DNA from: Pelagibacterium lentulum
Lineage (GTDB): Bacteria; Pseudomonadota; Alphaproteobacteria; Rhizobiales; Devosiaceae
Length of the DNA: 57,153 nt
Assembly: GCF_003992625.1 (NCBI RefSeq)
Contig: NZ_RZMW01000015.1
Span: 1-57,153, forward strand
Direction: 5' to 3'
Below are positions 8,782 through 17,104 of the stretch, piece after piece (within the stretch, counting starts at the first letter, position 1; each line of letters opens with the position of its first letter). A program made the position numbers and the translations under genes. The notes below the pieces were generated by a model, which had not been told where the DNA came from, ran no database searches, and saw only the letters and a list, made by a program, of their open reading frames with translations.

Positions 8782-8803
8782 ACATAGTTTCAAAAAACTA
8801 CAT
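8782..8803. promoter_or_regulatory. Candidate operator, inverted repeat ACATAGTTT-N4-AAACTACAT
   Basis: In the gap between the binding-protein gene and the permeases, ACATAGTTT and AAACTACAT face each other across 4 bases; the inner TAGTTT/AAACTA is perfect. A further ACTACAT lies near 8851 and a CTACAT in the ridA/PLP divergent region. The position suits a regulator of both directions, plausibly the RpiR protein, but no binding data exist. Confidence 0.4.
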
Positions 8804-8926
8804 TGATCAAGCCATAATGCGCATTGACAGAGATCATTTTTTAATTTTACTACATCCGAAGCGACAGCCGAACCCACCTTATCCCTCAGGGTGCCCGACC
8901 AACTCGAGCCAGAGAGACATTCACGC

Positions 8927-9829
8927 GTGAACCCGTCATCTTCAGACAGCCCCCCTAAGCGTTCCAAGCTGTTGCCAGCATTCATCATGATCGCGCCAGT
9001 CCAGACAATGATCGGGACGATGATTCTGCTGCCCGTGCTTTATGTGTTCTGGCTAAGCCTGACCGTTTCTTCCTTTGGCCAGGCGCCCGTCTTCGTGGGT
9101 TTTGACAACTATGTGCGGGTGCTCTCCGATCCCTATTTCTGGCGTGCATTGCGCAACACAATGATCATTGTGCTTGTAGTTGTTCACGCTGAATTGTTGC
9201 TCGGTCTAGGCGTCGCCCTTTTGTTCGCAAGCGGCATACCCGCACGCCCGATAATGCTCGCAGCGGTGTTGGCGCCATATGCCGTGAGCGAAATCAGCGC
9301 GGTAGTGATGTGGCGCTATATGTTCGATCTCGATATTGGTTATGCTACCCAAGTTCTTAATTTTTTTGGGTTACCTACCCTCGAATGGGCGATCAATCCC
9401 GTTCATGGCCTCATGCTTGTAGCGATCCTTTCTATCTGGCTCAATCTCCCCTTCACTTTTGTCATTCTTTACGCCGCGCGCCTTGCCATCCCCAAAGATC
9501 TTTACGAGGCTGCAGAGGTCGATGGTGCTAGTCCATGGCAACAATTCCGAAAAGTGACGCTGCCCTTGCTCCTCCCAGCCATGCTTATCGCAATGCTTTT
9601 CCGTTACATTTTTGCGTTCAGGCTATTTTCGGAAGTCTGGCTTCTGACCGGGGGGGGGCCGGCCCGGCAGACTGAGGTTTTGGCCGTATATCTTTATCGC
9701 GAGGCGTTTCGGTACAACGCGTTCGGCACCGCGGCAGCAACAGGTTGGCTCCTGGTCATCGCCTCACTGGTGCTCGCTTTGTGGTATCTGCGCAAGCTCT
9801 ACAAGGAGATGTTTGCAACCAATGCCTAA
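8927..9829 (+). CDS. ABC sugar-type permease, MalF/UgpA-like
   Basis: This integral membrane permease has about six transmembrane helices, the first at LLPAFIMIAPVQTMIGTMIL. The EAA loop (YEAAEVDGASPWQQFRKVTLP) contacts the ATPase. I prefer the GTG at 8927 (MNPSSSDSPPKRSKLLPAF) because it gives a normal N-terminus; a GTG at 8891 would add 12 residues. It heads a plus-strand operon of permease, permease, two unknown proteins, enolase-superfamily enzyme and ATPase. It overlaps the next permease gene by 8 bp. Confidence 0.92.
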   Translation: MNPSSSDSPPKRSKLLPAFIMIAPVQTMIGTMILLPVLYVFWLSLTVSSFGQAPVFVGFDNYVRVLSDPYFWRALRNTMIIVLVVVHAELLLGLGVALLFASGIPARPIMLAAVLAPYAVSEISAVVMWRYMFDLDIGYATQVLNFFGLPTLEWAINPVHGLMLVAILSIWLNLPFTFVILYAARLAIPKDLYEAAEVDGASPWQQFRKVTLPLLLPAMLIAMLFRYIFAFRLFSEVWLLTGGGPARQTEVLAVYLYREAFRYNAFGTAAATGWLLVIASLVLALWYLRKLYKEMFATNA

Positions 9830-10649
9830 GATCCTTGGAAAAGGCCTCAAGGGGTTCGCGATCTTCGCCGTGCTTGGCTGGTCGTTAGCTCCTATAGTAC
9901 TGATACTCATATCGTCCTTTAAACCCGACCGTGACATTTTTGCGGCGCCTCCACGTCTCTTGTTCGAACCTACGTTCGACCACTATGTGGCGCTGTGGAC
10001 TCGATGGGGCGACTTCTTTGCGGGATTGGTCAACAGTCTGATCATCACGACGGGGGCAACCATTCTGGCGGTCGTCACCAGCGCAATGGCCGGCTATGCC
10101 TATTCGCGCTATCGCCACACCGTTATGTCAAGCAGCGCCTTTTTTCTTATCTTCATCCGATTGATCCCGCCAATCGTCATCACACTGCCACTGTTCCCTG
10201 TCGTGAACATCTTGCGCATCAACGACACTCACATCCTGATGATCGTGCTTTATGCGACGTTCTTTGTTTCGCTGGGAACGCTTATCATGCGCACTTTCAT
10301 CGATCAGATACCCAAGGAGCTCGACGAGGCGGCCCATATCGATGGTGCAAGCCATTGGCAAATTCTGCGCAGGATCATTCTGCCACTCTCGGCGCAAGGC
10401 ATGATTGCCGTTTCGGTCTTTGTCATCGTATTTGCATGGAACGAATTTTTGTTCGCCTTCATCTTCACAACCACCCGAGCAAAAACCGCCCCGCTCGTTC
10501 TCTCCGAGATGTTCGGGGCAGTAGAGGGCGTGGAATGGGGGGTGTTGTTCGCAGCTTCTACGCTGCAGCTACTGCCCGTACTCATCTTTGTAGTCCTGGC
10601 ACAAAAACACCTTGTCGCTGGCTTGACTGCCGGAGCCACAAAGGGTTGA
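9822..10649 (+). CDS. ABC sugar-type permease, MalG/UgpE-like
   Basis: The second membrane component of the importer has about six transmembrane helices and the EAA signature DEAAHIDGASHWQILRRIILP before the last two helices. The ATG at 9822 is preferred to an upstream TTG at 9813; either way it overlaps the stop of the first permease, showing translational coupling. The pair makes the heterodimeric channel that accepts solute from the binding protein at 7.4-8.7 kb and is energised by the ATPase at 13.0 kb. Confidence 0.93.
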   Translation: MPKILGKGLKGFAIFAVLGWSLAPIVLILISSFKPDRDIFAAPPRLLFEPTFDHYVALWTRWGDFFAGLVNSLIITTGATILAVVTSAMAGYAYSRYRHTVMSSSAFFLIFIRLIPPIVITLPLFPVVNILRINDTHILMIVLYATFFVSLGTLIMRTFIDQIPKELDEAAHIDGASHWQILRRIILPLSAQGMIAVSVFVIVFAWNEFLFAFIFTTTRAKTAPLVLSEMFGAVEGVEWGVLFAASTLQLLPVLIFVVLAQKHLVAGLTAGATKG

Positions 10650-10684
10650 GCGCCCTACCTTACAAACCATAAGGAGGCAGCACG

Positions 10685-11557
10685 ATGTTCGCAGCCGCAC
10701 ATGTAAACTACGCCCAGACACTGAGCCGTTTTGATCCACTGCCCAGAATTATCGCGATGGACGATTTTGACCGGGGGTTCTGCGGTTGGACACAACTTGT
10801 CGGGAACTATGAAGACAGTCTCGATGCCATGCTGCCCGGTTATGCGCAGCATTCTTCTCCCATGCTGTCCACCCTGCCCCATTGGGATGCTGGGTCGCAC
10901 GGCGGCGTCGACGGTGACTACGCTCTCAAGATTGCAACTCGACCCAGAATCGGCGCGCAGAATGTTGCGATCAAGCGGTTGACCTTCAGAAAGGCCGGCC
11001 CCATTCGCATGGAAGCCTACCTAACCTTCAAGCCCGAGGCATCCGCTCTGAAGCTTTCCGAAACCGATGTGCGCTCAATCGGCTTTCTTTTTGACCTTCA
11101 GGTCGGAGACCAAATGGCAGGCAGTGGACATCGGGTCATGCCCCATATGCGTTTCCTTAACGCGGCGGATGGCAAGCATATCCAGAAATGGCAGTTCAAG
11201 CGGCAATCGGTACCGATTGTACCGATCGGTACCGAGAACAAGACGATCTCCCACTACCACCTCAGCCCCGACGGCTGGGAAGATCTGGCCGGTGGCGACC
11301 AAAAGCTGTGCTATAATGAAATTCCAACAAAGGTAAACTGGCACTATATCCGCTTCGATTTCGATCTCGCCTCCATGCAGTGCACGGGGTTCCGCTGCAA
11401 CGATCGTGAGTTCGACGTCTCGGGATTCGATTCGATCCGGCTGCCAGCCATGAAGAACCTCTGGTGCATGCTCAACCTGGCGTTTTTCGCCGAAGCGGAT
11501 GCCGACAAGCGCGCACTGCTTTATCTCGACTCCGTTTGTCTATCAGGAGATTTCTGA
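10685..11557 (+). CDS. Uncharacterised protein in the ABC operon
   Basis: This is a 290-residue protein with a strong AAGGAGG ribosome site. I see no signal peptide or membrane helix, so it is probably cytoplasmic. It is rich in aromatic and beta-forming residues (FDRGFCGWTQLVGNYEDS, IRFDFDLASMQCTGFRCNDREF), which suggests a beta-sandwich or jelly-roll. This resembles carbohydrate-binding or lectin-like folds, but that is a guess from pattern only. It overlaps the next small gene at TGATG, so the two are made together. Placement between importer permeases and the enolase-superfamily enzyme suggests a part in handling the imported solute. I do not recognise a characterised family. Confidence 0.75.
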   Translation: MFAAAHVNYAQTLSRFDPLPRIIAMDDFDRGFCGWTQLVGNYEDSLDAMLPGYAQHSSPMLSTLPHWDAGSHGGVDGDYALKIATRPRIGAQNVAIKRLTFRKAGPIRMEAYLTFKPEASALKLSETDVRSIGFLFDLQVGDQMAGSGHRVMPHMRFLNAADGKHIQKWQFKRQSVPIVPIGTENKTISHYHLSPDGWEDLAGGDQKLCYNEIPTKVNWHYIRFDFDLASMQCTGFRCNDREFDVSGFDSIRLPAMKNLWCMLNLAFFAEADADKRALLYLDSVCLSGDF

Positions 11558-11889
11558 TGCGCATGAGCACGAGCGCAATCGTCGCGCGCAATGTGGTCTG
11601 GGAAGGCACCAGCACAACCGAACCATATGAGGGCGGCTGGGCCAGAGAAGCTATTGCCTTTGTCCGAGCCCTCAAGGAGCCGGTCGGCAATCCCGGGCGC
11701 GCCTATGTTGAAGTTTCTCCCGACGGCCTCAATTGGGTGCGCGAGGGCACCAGTTTTGCCCTGCCGGCCAACGCGGATGAGGTAACCTTTGCACGCATCA
11801 ATCATTTCGGAACCTGGCTGCGCATTGTGGGAGAACAACCCGCCGGGAGCTCGATTGTCGTCCTTGTCACGCTCCATTTAAAGTCCTGA
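11557..11889 (+). CDS. Small uncharacterised beta-rich protein, partner of the preceding gene
   Basis: It encodes 110 residues from the ATG that overlaps the upstream stop (TGATG). The sequence alternates hydrophobic and polar residues (AYVEVSPDGLNWVREGT, TWLRIVGEQPAGSSIVVLVT), which fits a small beta-sandwich. The motif VSPDGLNW recalls discoidin/F5-F8-like or other sugar-binding beta domains, but similarity is too short to name. No signal peptide is seen. It ends 4 bp before the enolase-superfamily gene. The two small genes probably form a functional pair. Confidence 0.7.
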   Translation: MRMSTSAIVARNVVWEGTSTTEPYEGGWAREAIAFVRALKEPVGNPGRAYVEVSPDGLNWVREGTSFALPANADEVTFARINHFGTWLRIVGEQPAGSSIVVLVTLHLKS

Positions 11890-11893
11890 TCGC

Positions 11894-13018
11894 ATGTCTT
11901 CTGCTCCTACTATCGCCCGCGTCAAAGCGTACCCTTTGCGCGTTGCCCTGCCGACCGCACAAGAAACATCCCAGGCCGTCTGGAACAGACTGGAACTTGT
12001 TGTGGTCGAGATTGAAACCCATTGCGGCATTGTCGGAATCGGTGAAGGACTGGCGCGCCGTGGCGCCAGGGCCTATGCAACAATGATCGAAGAGGTTCTC
12101 GGGCCCCTGTTGATTGGTGAGGATGCGCGCGACATACGGCGCCTTTGGCGCACCATGCGCTCGACATTGACAGGAAGGCCCGGCGGCCAGCTGATTGAAG
12201 CGATTGCAGCGATTGATATTGCTCTTTGGGACATCAAGGGCAAACATGTCGGCCAGCCCGTCTATCGTCTACTTGGCGGCATGGGACGTCAGCACGTGGA
12301 TGCATACGCGTCCTCGATCAATTGGACTGATGACGCCACTGTCGAGAAAGAAGTCGCCGCCGTGGTCGCAGCCGGGTTTTCGACCATAAAGGTCAAGCTT
12401 GGAAACCCCGTCGACAAAGCCATCGCGCGCGCCCGCTTCGTGCGCGAATGCGCTCCCGATGCCGCCCTGGGTGTCGATGCAAACTGGGCCTATGACGTCG
12501 ATGATGCCCTGAAACTGGGTCGCGTTCTTGTCGATCTCGGGTACGACTTTTTTGAAGAACCGATCGTACCCCAGGATCGCGAGGGCTATCGCCGACTGGC
12601 ACATCACCTGCCCATTCGCCTCGCTGCGGGCGAAAGCGATTTCGTTTCCGCCGATGCCCTTGTCTCGTTGCGTGACCGCTCCATCGGAATGATCCAGCCA
12701 GATGTCACCCGTTCGGGCGGCATCACAGAGACTTGGCGAATTTGCGAACTGGCAGCGGCCCACAACGTAGCCTACGCCCCTCATGTCGGCTGGTCCGGCG
12801 CGATATGCGTGGCAGCGAGCCTGCATCTGGCGGCGGCGGCCGAAAGTTTCCGCAGTTTTGAATGCATGGTCTTTGACAATGTCTTGCGCGAACGGCTGTG
12901 CACCCCCTTGCTTGGTGCGATCGCCCAACTTGTCGAGGGCAAGCTGGCAGTACCGCAAGGTCCTGGTCTCGGCGTTGAAATCGACCGAGCCGTTCTAGAG
13001 GCTCACTGCATCGATTGA
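11894..13018 (+). CDS. Mandelate racemase/muconate lactonizing enzyme-family protein (enolase superfamily)
   Basis: The 374-residue protein has the N-terminal capping domain and a C-terminal TIM barrel. The metal ligands are visible as D195 (GVDANW), E221 (FFEEP) and E247 (AAGESD). The K166-x-K168 pair (TIKVKLG) and the H297-D270 dyad (APHVGW, IQPD) place it in the mandelate racemase-like subgroup, which abstracts a proton alpha to a carboxylate. Many members are acid-sugar dehydratases or racemases. It lies between the two unknown proteins and the importer ATPase, so its substrate is probably derived from the imported solute. Confidence 0.9.
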   Translation: MSSAPTIARVKAYPLRVALPTAQETSQAVWNRLELVVVEIETHCGIVGIGEGLARRGARAYATMIEEVLGPLLIGEDARDIRRLWRTMRSTLTGRPGGQLIEAIAAIDIALWDIKGKHVGQPVYRLLGGMGRQHVDAYASSINWTDDATVEKEVAAVVAAGFSTIKVKLGNPVDKAIARARFVRECAPDAALGVDANWAYDVDDALKLGRVLVDLGYDFFEEPIVPQDREGYRRLAHHLPIRLAAGESDFVSADALVSLRDRSIGMIQPDVTRSGGITETWRICELAAAHNVAYAPHVGWSGAICVAASLHLAAAAESFRSFECMVFDNVLRERLCTPLLGAIAQLVEGKLAVPQGPGLGVEIDRAVLEAHCID

Positions 13019-13047
13019 TGCGAGTTTGCGAGTTCAGGGAGTAGATC

Positions 13048-14100
13048 ATGGCGTCCGTATCGATAGAAAATGTCACAAAGAAATTCGGCGAACTCGAGGT
13101 CATAAAGGGGATTTCCGTGCCGATAGCCGATGGCGAATTTGTCATTCTCATCGGTCCATCGGGCTGCGGGAAATCAACCCTTCTGAGAATGATTGCCGGC
13201 CTTGAGGAGATATCGGGCGGAACAGTCGCCATTGATGGCAAGATGGTCAACAACGTGCCCGCCAAGGAGCGCGATATTGCCATGGTGTTTCAGAGCTATG
13301 CGCTCTATCCTCACATGACGGTTCGCGACAACATGGCATTCTCGCTTTTGCTGCGGAAAGCCCGCAAAGCCGAAATCGAAGCAGCCGTGACCAAGGCTGC
13401 CGAGACACTCGGACTGACAGAGCTGCTCGACCGTCTGCCACGACAGCTATCCGGTGGGCAGCGTCAGCGCGTTGCAATGGGACGCGCAATTGTTCGCGAC
13501 CCCAAGGTCTTCCTATTCGATGAGCCCCTGTCCAATCTTGATGCTAAGCTCAGGGTACAGATGCGAACCGAAATCAAGGCGCTGCATCAACGCCTGCGGG
13601 CCACGACCGTCTATGTGACCCACGACCAGATCGAAGCCATGACAATGGCGGACAAGATTGTCGTAATGAAAGACGGACACATAGAACAAGTCGGTACGCC
13701 ACTTGAGCTTTATGACAATCCGGCGAACCTCTTTGTTGCCCAATTCATCGGTAGCCCTGCCATGAACATTTTGCCAGCCCGCAGCTCTTCACAAGGCGTT
13801 TCGGTCGTTGACGATCTCTGGCACAGCGTCCCAGAGCTGCATCACTTGCCGACCAATAAACCCGTCACCATCGGAATTCGTCCCGAACATTTCGCGCTGG
13901 CAGATGAAGGCATCCCAGCAACAATAGAGGTCGTCGAGCCGACCGGCGCAGAGACCATCCTATCCGCCCGAATAGAAAGCCATCCCGTGACGGTTTTGAT
14001 AAGGGACCGCGCAGACGTAAGACCCGGCGACGAAATATTTCTCACACCTGACTGGACAAGGGTTCATGCGTTCGACCCGGCAACTGGAAACAGGCTCTGA
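13048..14100 (+). CDS. ABC transporter ATP-binding protein, UgpC/MsmK type
   Basis: This 350-residue ATPase has Walker A GPSGCGKST (36-44), signature LSGGQRQR, Walker B VFLFDEPLSNLDAKLR and the H-loop YVTHDQIEAMTMADKI. A C-terminal TOBE/OB regulatory domain (TIGIRPEHFAL) follows, as in MalK. It energises the permeases at 8.9-10.6 kb. It is very similar in plan to the second UgpC-type ATPase at 44.2 kb but belongs to this operon by position (29 bp after the enolase-superfamily gene). Confidence 0.95.
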   Translation: MASVSIENVTKKFGELEVIKGISVPIADGEFVILIGPSGCGKSTLLRMIAGLEEISGGTVAIDGKMVNNVPAKERDIAMVFQSYALYPHMTVRDNMAFSLLLRKARKAEIEAAVTKAAETLGLTELLDRLPRQLSGGQRQRVAMGRAIVRDPKVFLFDEPLSNLDAKLRVQMRTEIKALHQRLRATTVYVTHDQIEAMTMADKIVVMKDGHIEQVGTPLELYDNPANLFVAQFIGSPAMNILPARSSSQGVSVVDDLWHSVPELHHLPTNKPVTIGIRPEHFALADEGIPATIEVVEPTGAETILSARIESHPVTVLIRDRADVRPGDEIFLTPDWTRVHAFDPATGNRL

Positions 14101-14382
14101 AGCCCATCCCAAGCCTTCCCGTTTTGAGAGGCCGAGTTACGAATAGTCAAGGCTGGGGCGTTGATTATCGCTTTGGCTTGCGAATAGGCCCTCTCGTTAT
14201 TAGTCGACGATTTTGGTGCCTTTCGACATGGCCTTCACCCCCCTGAATTTGTAGGCTTTTGAGTGCTCAAGCGATGTGGGCCAGTTGGTGATGGACCAGA
14301 ACAAGAGTCTGCGGGGCAACGTCACGGGAATTCTACCACAGCGGGAAAGCAGTCGTCGCAAGGTGCCGATTTTCCAGTCGAG

Positions 14383-14421
14383 TAACACTTATCTAGAACT
14401 TGCTAACACTTATCTCGAACT
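14383..14421 (+). repeat. 18-bp imperfect direct repeat
   Basis: TAACACTTATCTAGAACT (14383-14400) is followed by TAACACTTATCTCGAACT (14404-14421), with one mismatch and a 3-bp spacer. The second copy runs into the GAACT microsatellite, suggesting that slippage of its last pentamer produced the tract. Confidence 0.85.
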
Positions 14422-14458
14422 GAACTGAACTGAACTGAACTGAACTGAACTGAACTGA
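14417..14458 (+). repeat. Pentanucleotide microsatellite (GAACT)8
   Basis: About 8.4 uninterrupted copies of GAACT occupy 42 bases. No gene covers the tract, so a length change would not shift a reading frame. It lies about 320 bp after the ATPase gene and 380 bp after the end of the TetR gene (minus strand). Replication slippage is the likely origin. Confidence 0.95.
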
Positions 14459-14839
14459 TGGGATTGTCTAATCGCTACCTCGTCGTCAAGGCTTTATCGA
14501 GCAGAAACGCCGCTGCCGGATGCATGGTTGTCTTCGCGGTCGGCATAGGCCGCCGCATGATGGAGCTTCGAGGGAAGAGCCTTCAACGTGGATGACGCAC
14601 TGCGCTAAACCAGCGGTGCAACCCCGCCAGTTCAGGACGACGACCAATCGGCCGCAAGCGTAAATTGCGCTTGATCGGAAATACCGATAGCGCGCGATAT
14701 CTTTGGGGCATCCTGCACGGCGGTATGTGACATGTGTAGGATTTGGCGCCTGAAGGGTGCTGGAAACGTTGAGGTTCTGCGATAACGGCACTGGCATCAC
14801 AAACTCAAATCTTGGCCATGGGTGCTGACGAGGAACACG

Positions 14840-15472
14840 CTAGATTTGTGGCCCCGCGCAAGCGTACAGACTGCCTTTGCAAGCTTGCGGACGATGGCGT
14901 TTATTGCATTCGGCCTGCCACGCATCCAATGCGTGTTCTACAAAAGGAATACGGCCGCCTGGCTCAAGCCCGGTCATCGCCTCTACTGCCAGAACATCGA
15001 TGATCGACATGACTTGAGATGAAAGTTTTGCCCTTGTCTTTAAAGGCAGTCCGACGCGGAAGAGATAGCGCTCGATTTCAGATCGAATGTCCGTCCGGTA
15101 AGTACGCCATTGCGTCAAGACGACGGGCTCTTGGCATCCCCCCAAAAGCATGAAAAGGCATCCTGGTCTCTTGGCGGGGGCATAAAAAAGCGTGTTCATA
15201 TCTTGTACAAGCTGTGACAAGGCGCGCTCGGGACTGTCATGCGCGAGGGCTTGGCGAACGATCTTGAGGCCGCGCTTGGCATAGCGGCGCATTACCTCAT
15301 CACATAGGTCCAGTTTCGAGCCAAATGCTCCATAAAAGCTGCCGGCGCCAATACCCATCACGGCCATCAATTCTGTTACTGCAGCACCGCCGTAGCCCTT
15401 TTCTCTAAAAATCGCCTCCGCACGCTCAAGGGCAGTCTCATAATCGAATTGGCGCGCGCGACCCTTGGTCAC
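14840..15472 (-). CDS. TetR/AcrR-family transcriptional regulator
   Basis: The protein has about 210 residues. Its N-terminal TetR helix-turn-helix lies at about residues 12-58 (AEAIFREKGYGGAAVTELMA, then GIGAGSFYGAFGSKLDLCDEV). The C-terminal ligand domain matches no ligand class I can name. The start is GTG, overlapping the stop of the phosphoesterase gene as GTGA, so it is the last gene of the phosphatase operon. It may sense an intermediate of that pathway. The cysteine-containing tail (NKRHRPQACKGSLYACAGPQI) is unusual and may be a read-on past the usual family end. Confidence 0.9.
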   Translation of the reverse strand: MTKGRARQFDYETALERAEAIFREKGYGGAAVTELMAVMGIGAGSFYGAFGSKLDLCDEVMRRYAKRGLKIVRQALAHDSPERALSQLVQDMNTLFYAPAKRPGCLFMLLGGCQEPVVLTQWRTYRTDIRSEIERYLFRVGLPLKTRAKLSSQVMSIIDVLAVEAMTGLEPGGRIPFVEHALDAWQAECNKRHRPQACKGSLYACAGPQI

Positions 15473-17100
15473 TCGGTTGCCTCATGGCAAGAAATGCCGC
15501 CACCGAGATAGCGTCCCATCATCGCAAAAAATATTTTGAGTCTGTGTTGAAGACAGTCTTTGTCCTCCCAAGAGCGTGCGCCATAAAGTCTGATCAGCTT
15601 TTGATACGTTGCCAGTCGCTCTGTGGAGACAAAATGCCTGACAAGCGCGCTCGCCTTGCGCGCAGCGTACCAGTCCGTCACCAGGTCGATACCCGAAATC
15701 GGGTTGGCATCAACAGATTTCCGCACATAGGCTTGTGGAGATATCGGAGTATCGATGGCGGCAATTTCGAAAAGATCTTCAACCGAAACTGAGCTCATCA
15801 GCGCCGCGATGTCGCCGTGCCATTCGGTTGGCAAGTAACGATAGAGAACCAGTTCCCTCACGTGGCGATAGAGAAACTCCTTATAGGTTTTCGATTGTGT
15901 CCAATCGCATCCGCCACTCTCCTGATCGTACAAGGGAAAGAACGCGTCAAATCGTTCAAAATCCAAAAGTTGATGCCGAACGGACCAATCTTCCGAACTG
16001 ATTTCTAGAATTCCAAACGCTGGTGGAAACGCGACGGGCGACGGCATTGCCACATTGGTCAGCCTCTCCGTACCGCAAACAAGCGTATTCTCATCGCTAA
16101 CATGCAAGTGACCTGAAAAATGTAATCCGATGCCTGTACTTGCCACTTTCCTTGCAGTTTCCGGATGAGGTGTTCGACGGACTGCCTGGGACCGCAAAAC
16201 AAACTGGGCCTCAAGTTCGAGGGTGCCATCGTATGTATCGAGCACTGGATAGTGAGAAAAACATACCAGAGTCTTGCCTTGGTCTTTCGCCCGTCGAGAC
16301 ACATCGGCCAACCAGTCTAATATGAATGGCTTGTGGTGGACCAAGCCATTCCAGCCGGCATCCGTGCTATCCTCAAACGCATCCTCTTGCGTGTTATCTC
16401 GGCGGCCGTTACGCGGTTCAAAAACATTGGCATCGATCGAGACAAGCCATAAATCTGGTTCGGGCTCCACCAGAAACGACAAATCGAGCTGGCGATGACA
16501 AACAGACCGGTCGGGGGACCATATGTCATACAGTCGAGCCTCGAAGGCGTCATCGTCTCCAAATGGAGATTCCCAATGAATGTCTTCGTTTCGGCGCTTA
16601 ATGCCATATGGCGCCCAAAGCGGAGCTGTGTCTGGATAAGATCGACAGAACATTGCGGCATCAACCGTGACATTGGTGTCGCAGCGGGCCGATGTGCTAG
16701 AAACAAGGGCCGTTCCACCATGCCTTTCGTAAAAGCGTTTGGCATGATGACGTCCGCTCATGCCGTAGATGTCGTGATTTCCGGGCGTGAGAAAGAACCG
16801 CATACCGTGCTCTCGTTCGTATTGGTCGAGCAAGCCCAAAGCGGCGTTCATGGACGCTATTTGGCCGTCGTCGGTCAGATCCCCAACGATCGCCACAAGT
16901 CGGATGTCCTGATCTGCACACGCATCCAGTGCAGCACGAAAAGCAAAATAGCTTTCGTTGAAGATCCGGGTCGATGCTGAACTGTCCGCGCGGGTGCGGA
17001 TGCAAGCGCCTAGCTTGCCATCAAAAGTGACGCCGGCGAAGTCATACCCGGGGAAAATTTCGTGATAATGGGGGTCCGCAATCATTGCGATTTTATGCAT
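15469..17100 (-). CDS. Calcineurin-like metallophosphoesterase
   Basis: The protein has 543 residues from the ATG of MHKIAMIADPHYHE; an open frame extends upstream into the nptA-like gene without support. The dinuclear-metal motifs are all visible: D9-x-H11 (ADPHYH), GDLTDDG, PGNHD, CFSHYP and FSGHLHVSD. It therefore cleaves phosphomono- or diesters. The roughly 200-residue C-terminal region after the catalytic domain (YDQESGGCDWTQSKTYKEFL onward) is helical and not assigned. No signal peptide is seen, so it is probably cytoplasmic. It starts 4 bp after the Na/Pi transporter gene and overlaps the TetR gene. Confidence 0.9.
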   Translation of the reverse strand: MHKIAMIADPHYHEIFPGYDFAGVTFDGKLGACIRTRADSSASTRIFNESYFAFRAALDACADQDIRLVAIVGDLTDDGQIASMNAALGLLDQYEREHGMRFFLTPGNHDIYGMSGRHHAKRFYERHGGTALVSSTSARCDTNVTVDAAMFCRSYPDTAPLWAPYGIKRRNEDIHWESPFGDDDAFEARLYDIWSPDRSVCHRQLDLSFLVEPEPDLWLVSIDANVFEPRNGRRDNTQEDAFEDSTDAGWNGLVHHKPFILDWLADVSRRAKDQGKTLVCFSHYPVLDTYDGTLELEAQFVLRSQAVRRTPHPETARKVASTGIGLHFSGHLHVSDENTLVCGTERLTNVAMPSPVAFPPAFGILEISSEDWSVRHQLLDFERFDAFFPLYDQESGGCDWTQSKTYKEFLYRHVRELVLYRYLPTEWHGDIAALMSSVSVEDLFEIAAIDTPISPQAYVRKSVDANPISGIDLVTDWYAARKASALVRHFVSTERLATYQKLIRLYGARSWEDKDCLQHRLKIFFAMMGRYLGGGISCHEATE

Positions 17101-17104
17101 GGCT

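Larger units (their letters stand above)
14101..14839. other. 739-bp gap without a convincing gene
   Basis: No frame here has a credible start and family match. The region holds a (GAACT)n microsatellite and an 18-bp direct repeat just before it. Short open minus-strand frames (for example 14200-14388, ending MSKGTKIVD) look like decayed fragments, and I could not assign them. It separates Block A from the phosphatase block and is probably a former insertion or recombination site. Confidence 0.6.

Noticed and set aside
14200-14388. 62-codon minus-strand frame ending MSKGTKIVD
   Set aside because: Too short and without family match or ribosome site; possibly debris of a lost gene, so only mentioned in the gap entry.
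14417-14458. CRISPR or phase-variable coding repeat
   Set aside because: Copies are contiguous pentamers without spacers and no reading frame crosses them.
14486-14800. 104-codon minus-strand frame
   Set aside because: Cysteine- and arginine-rich low-quality translation with no start signal; looks like chance.
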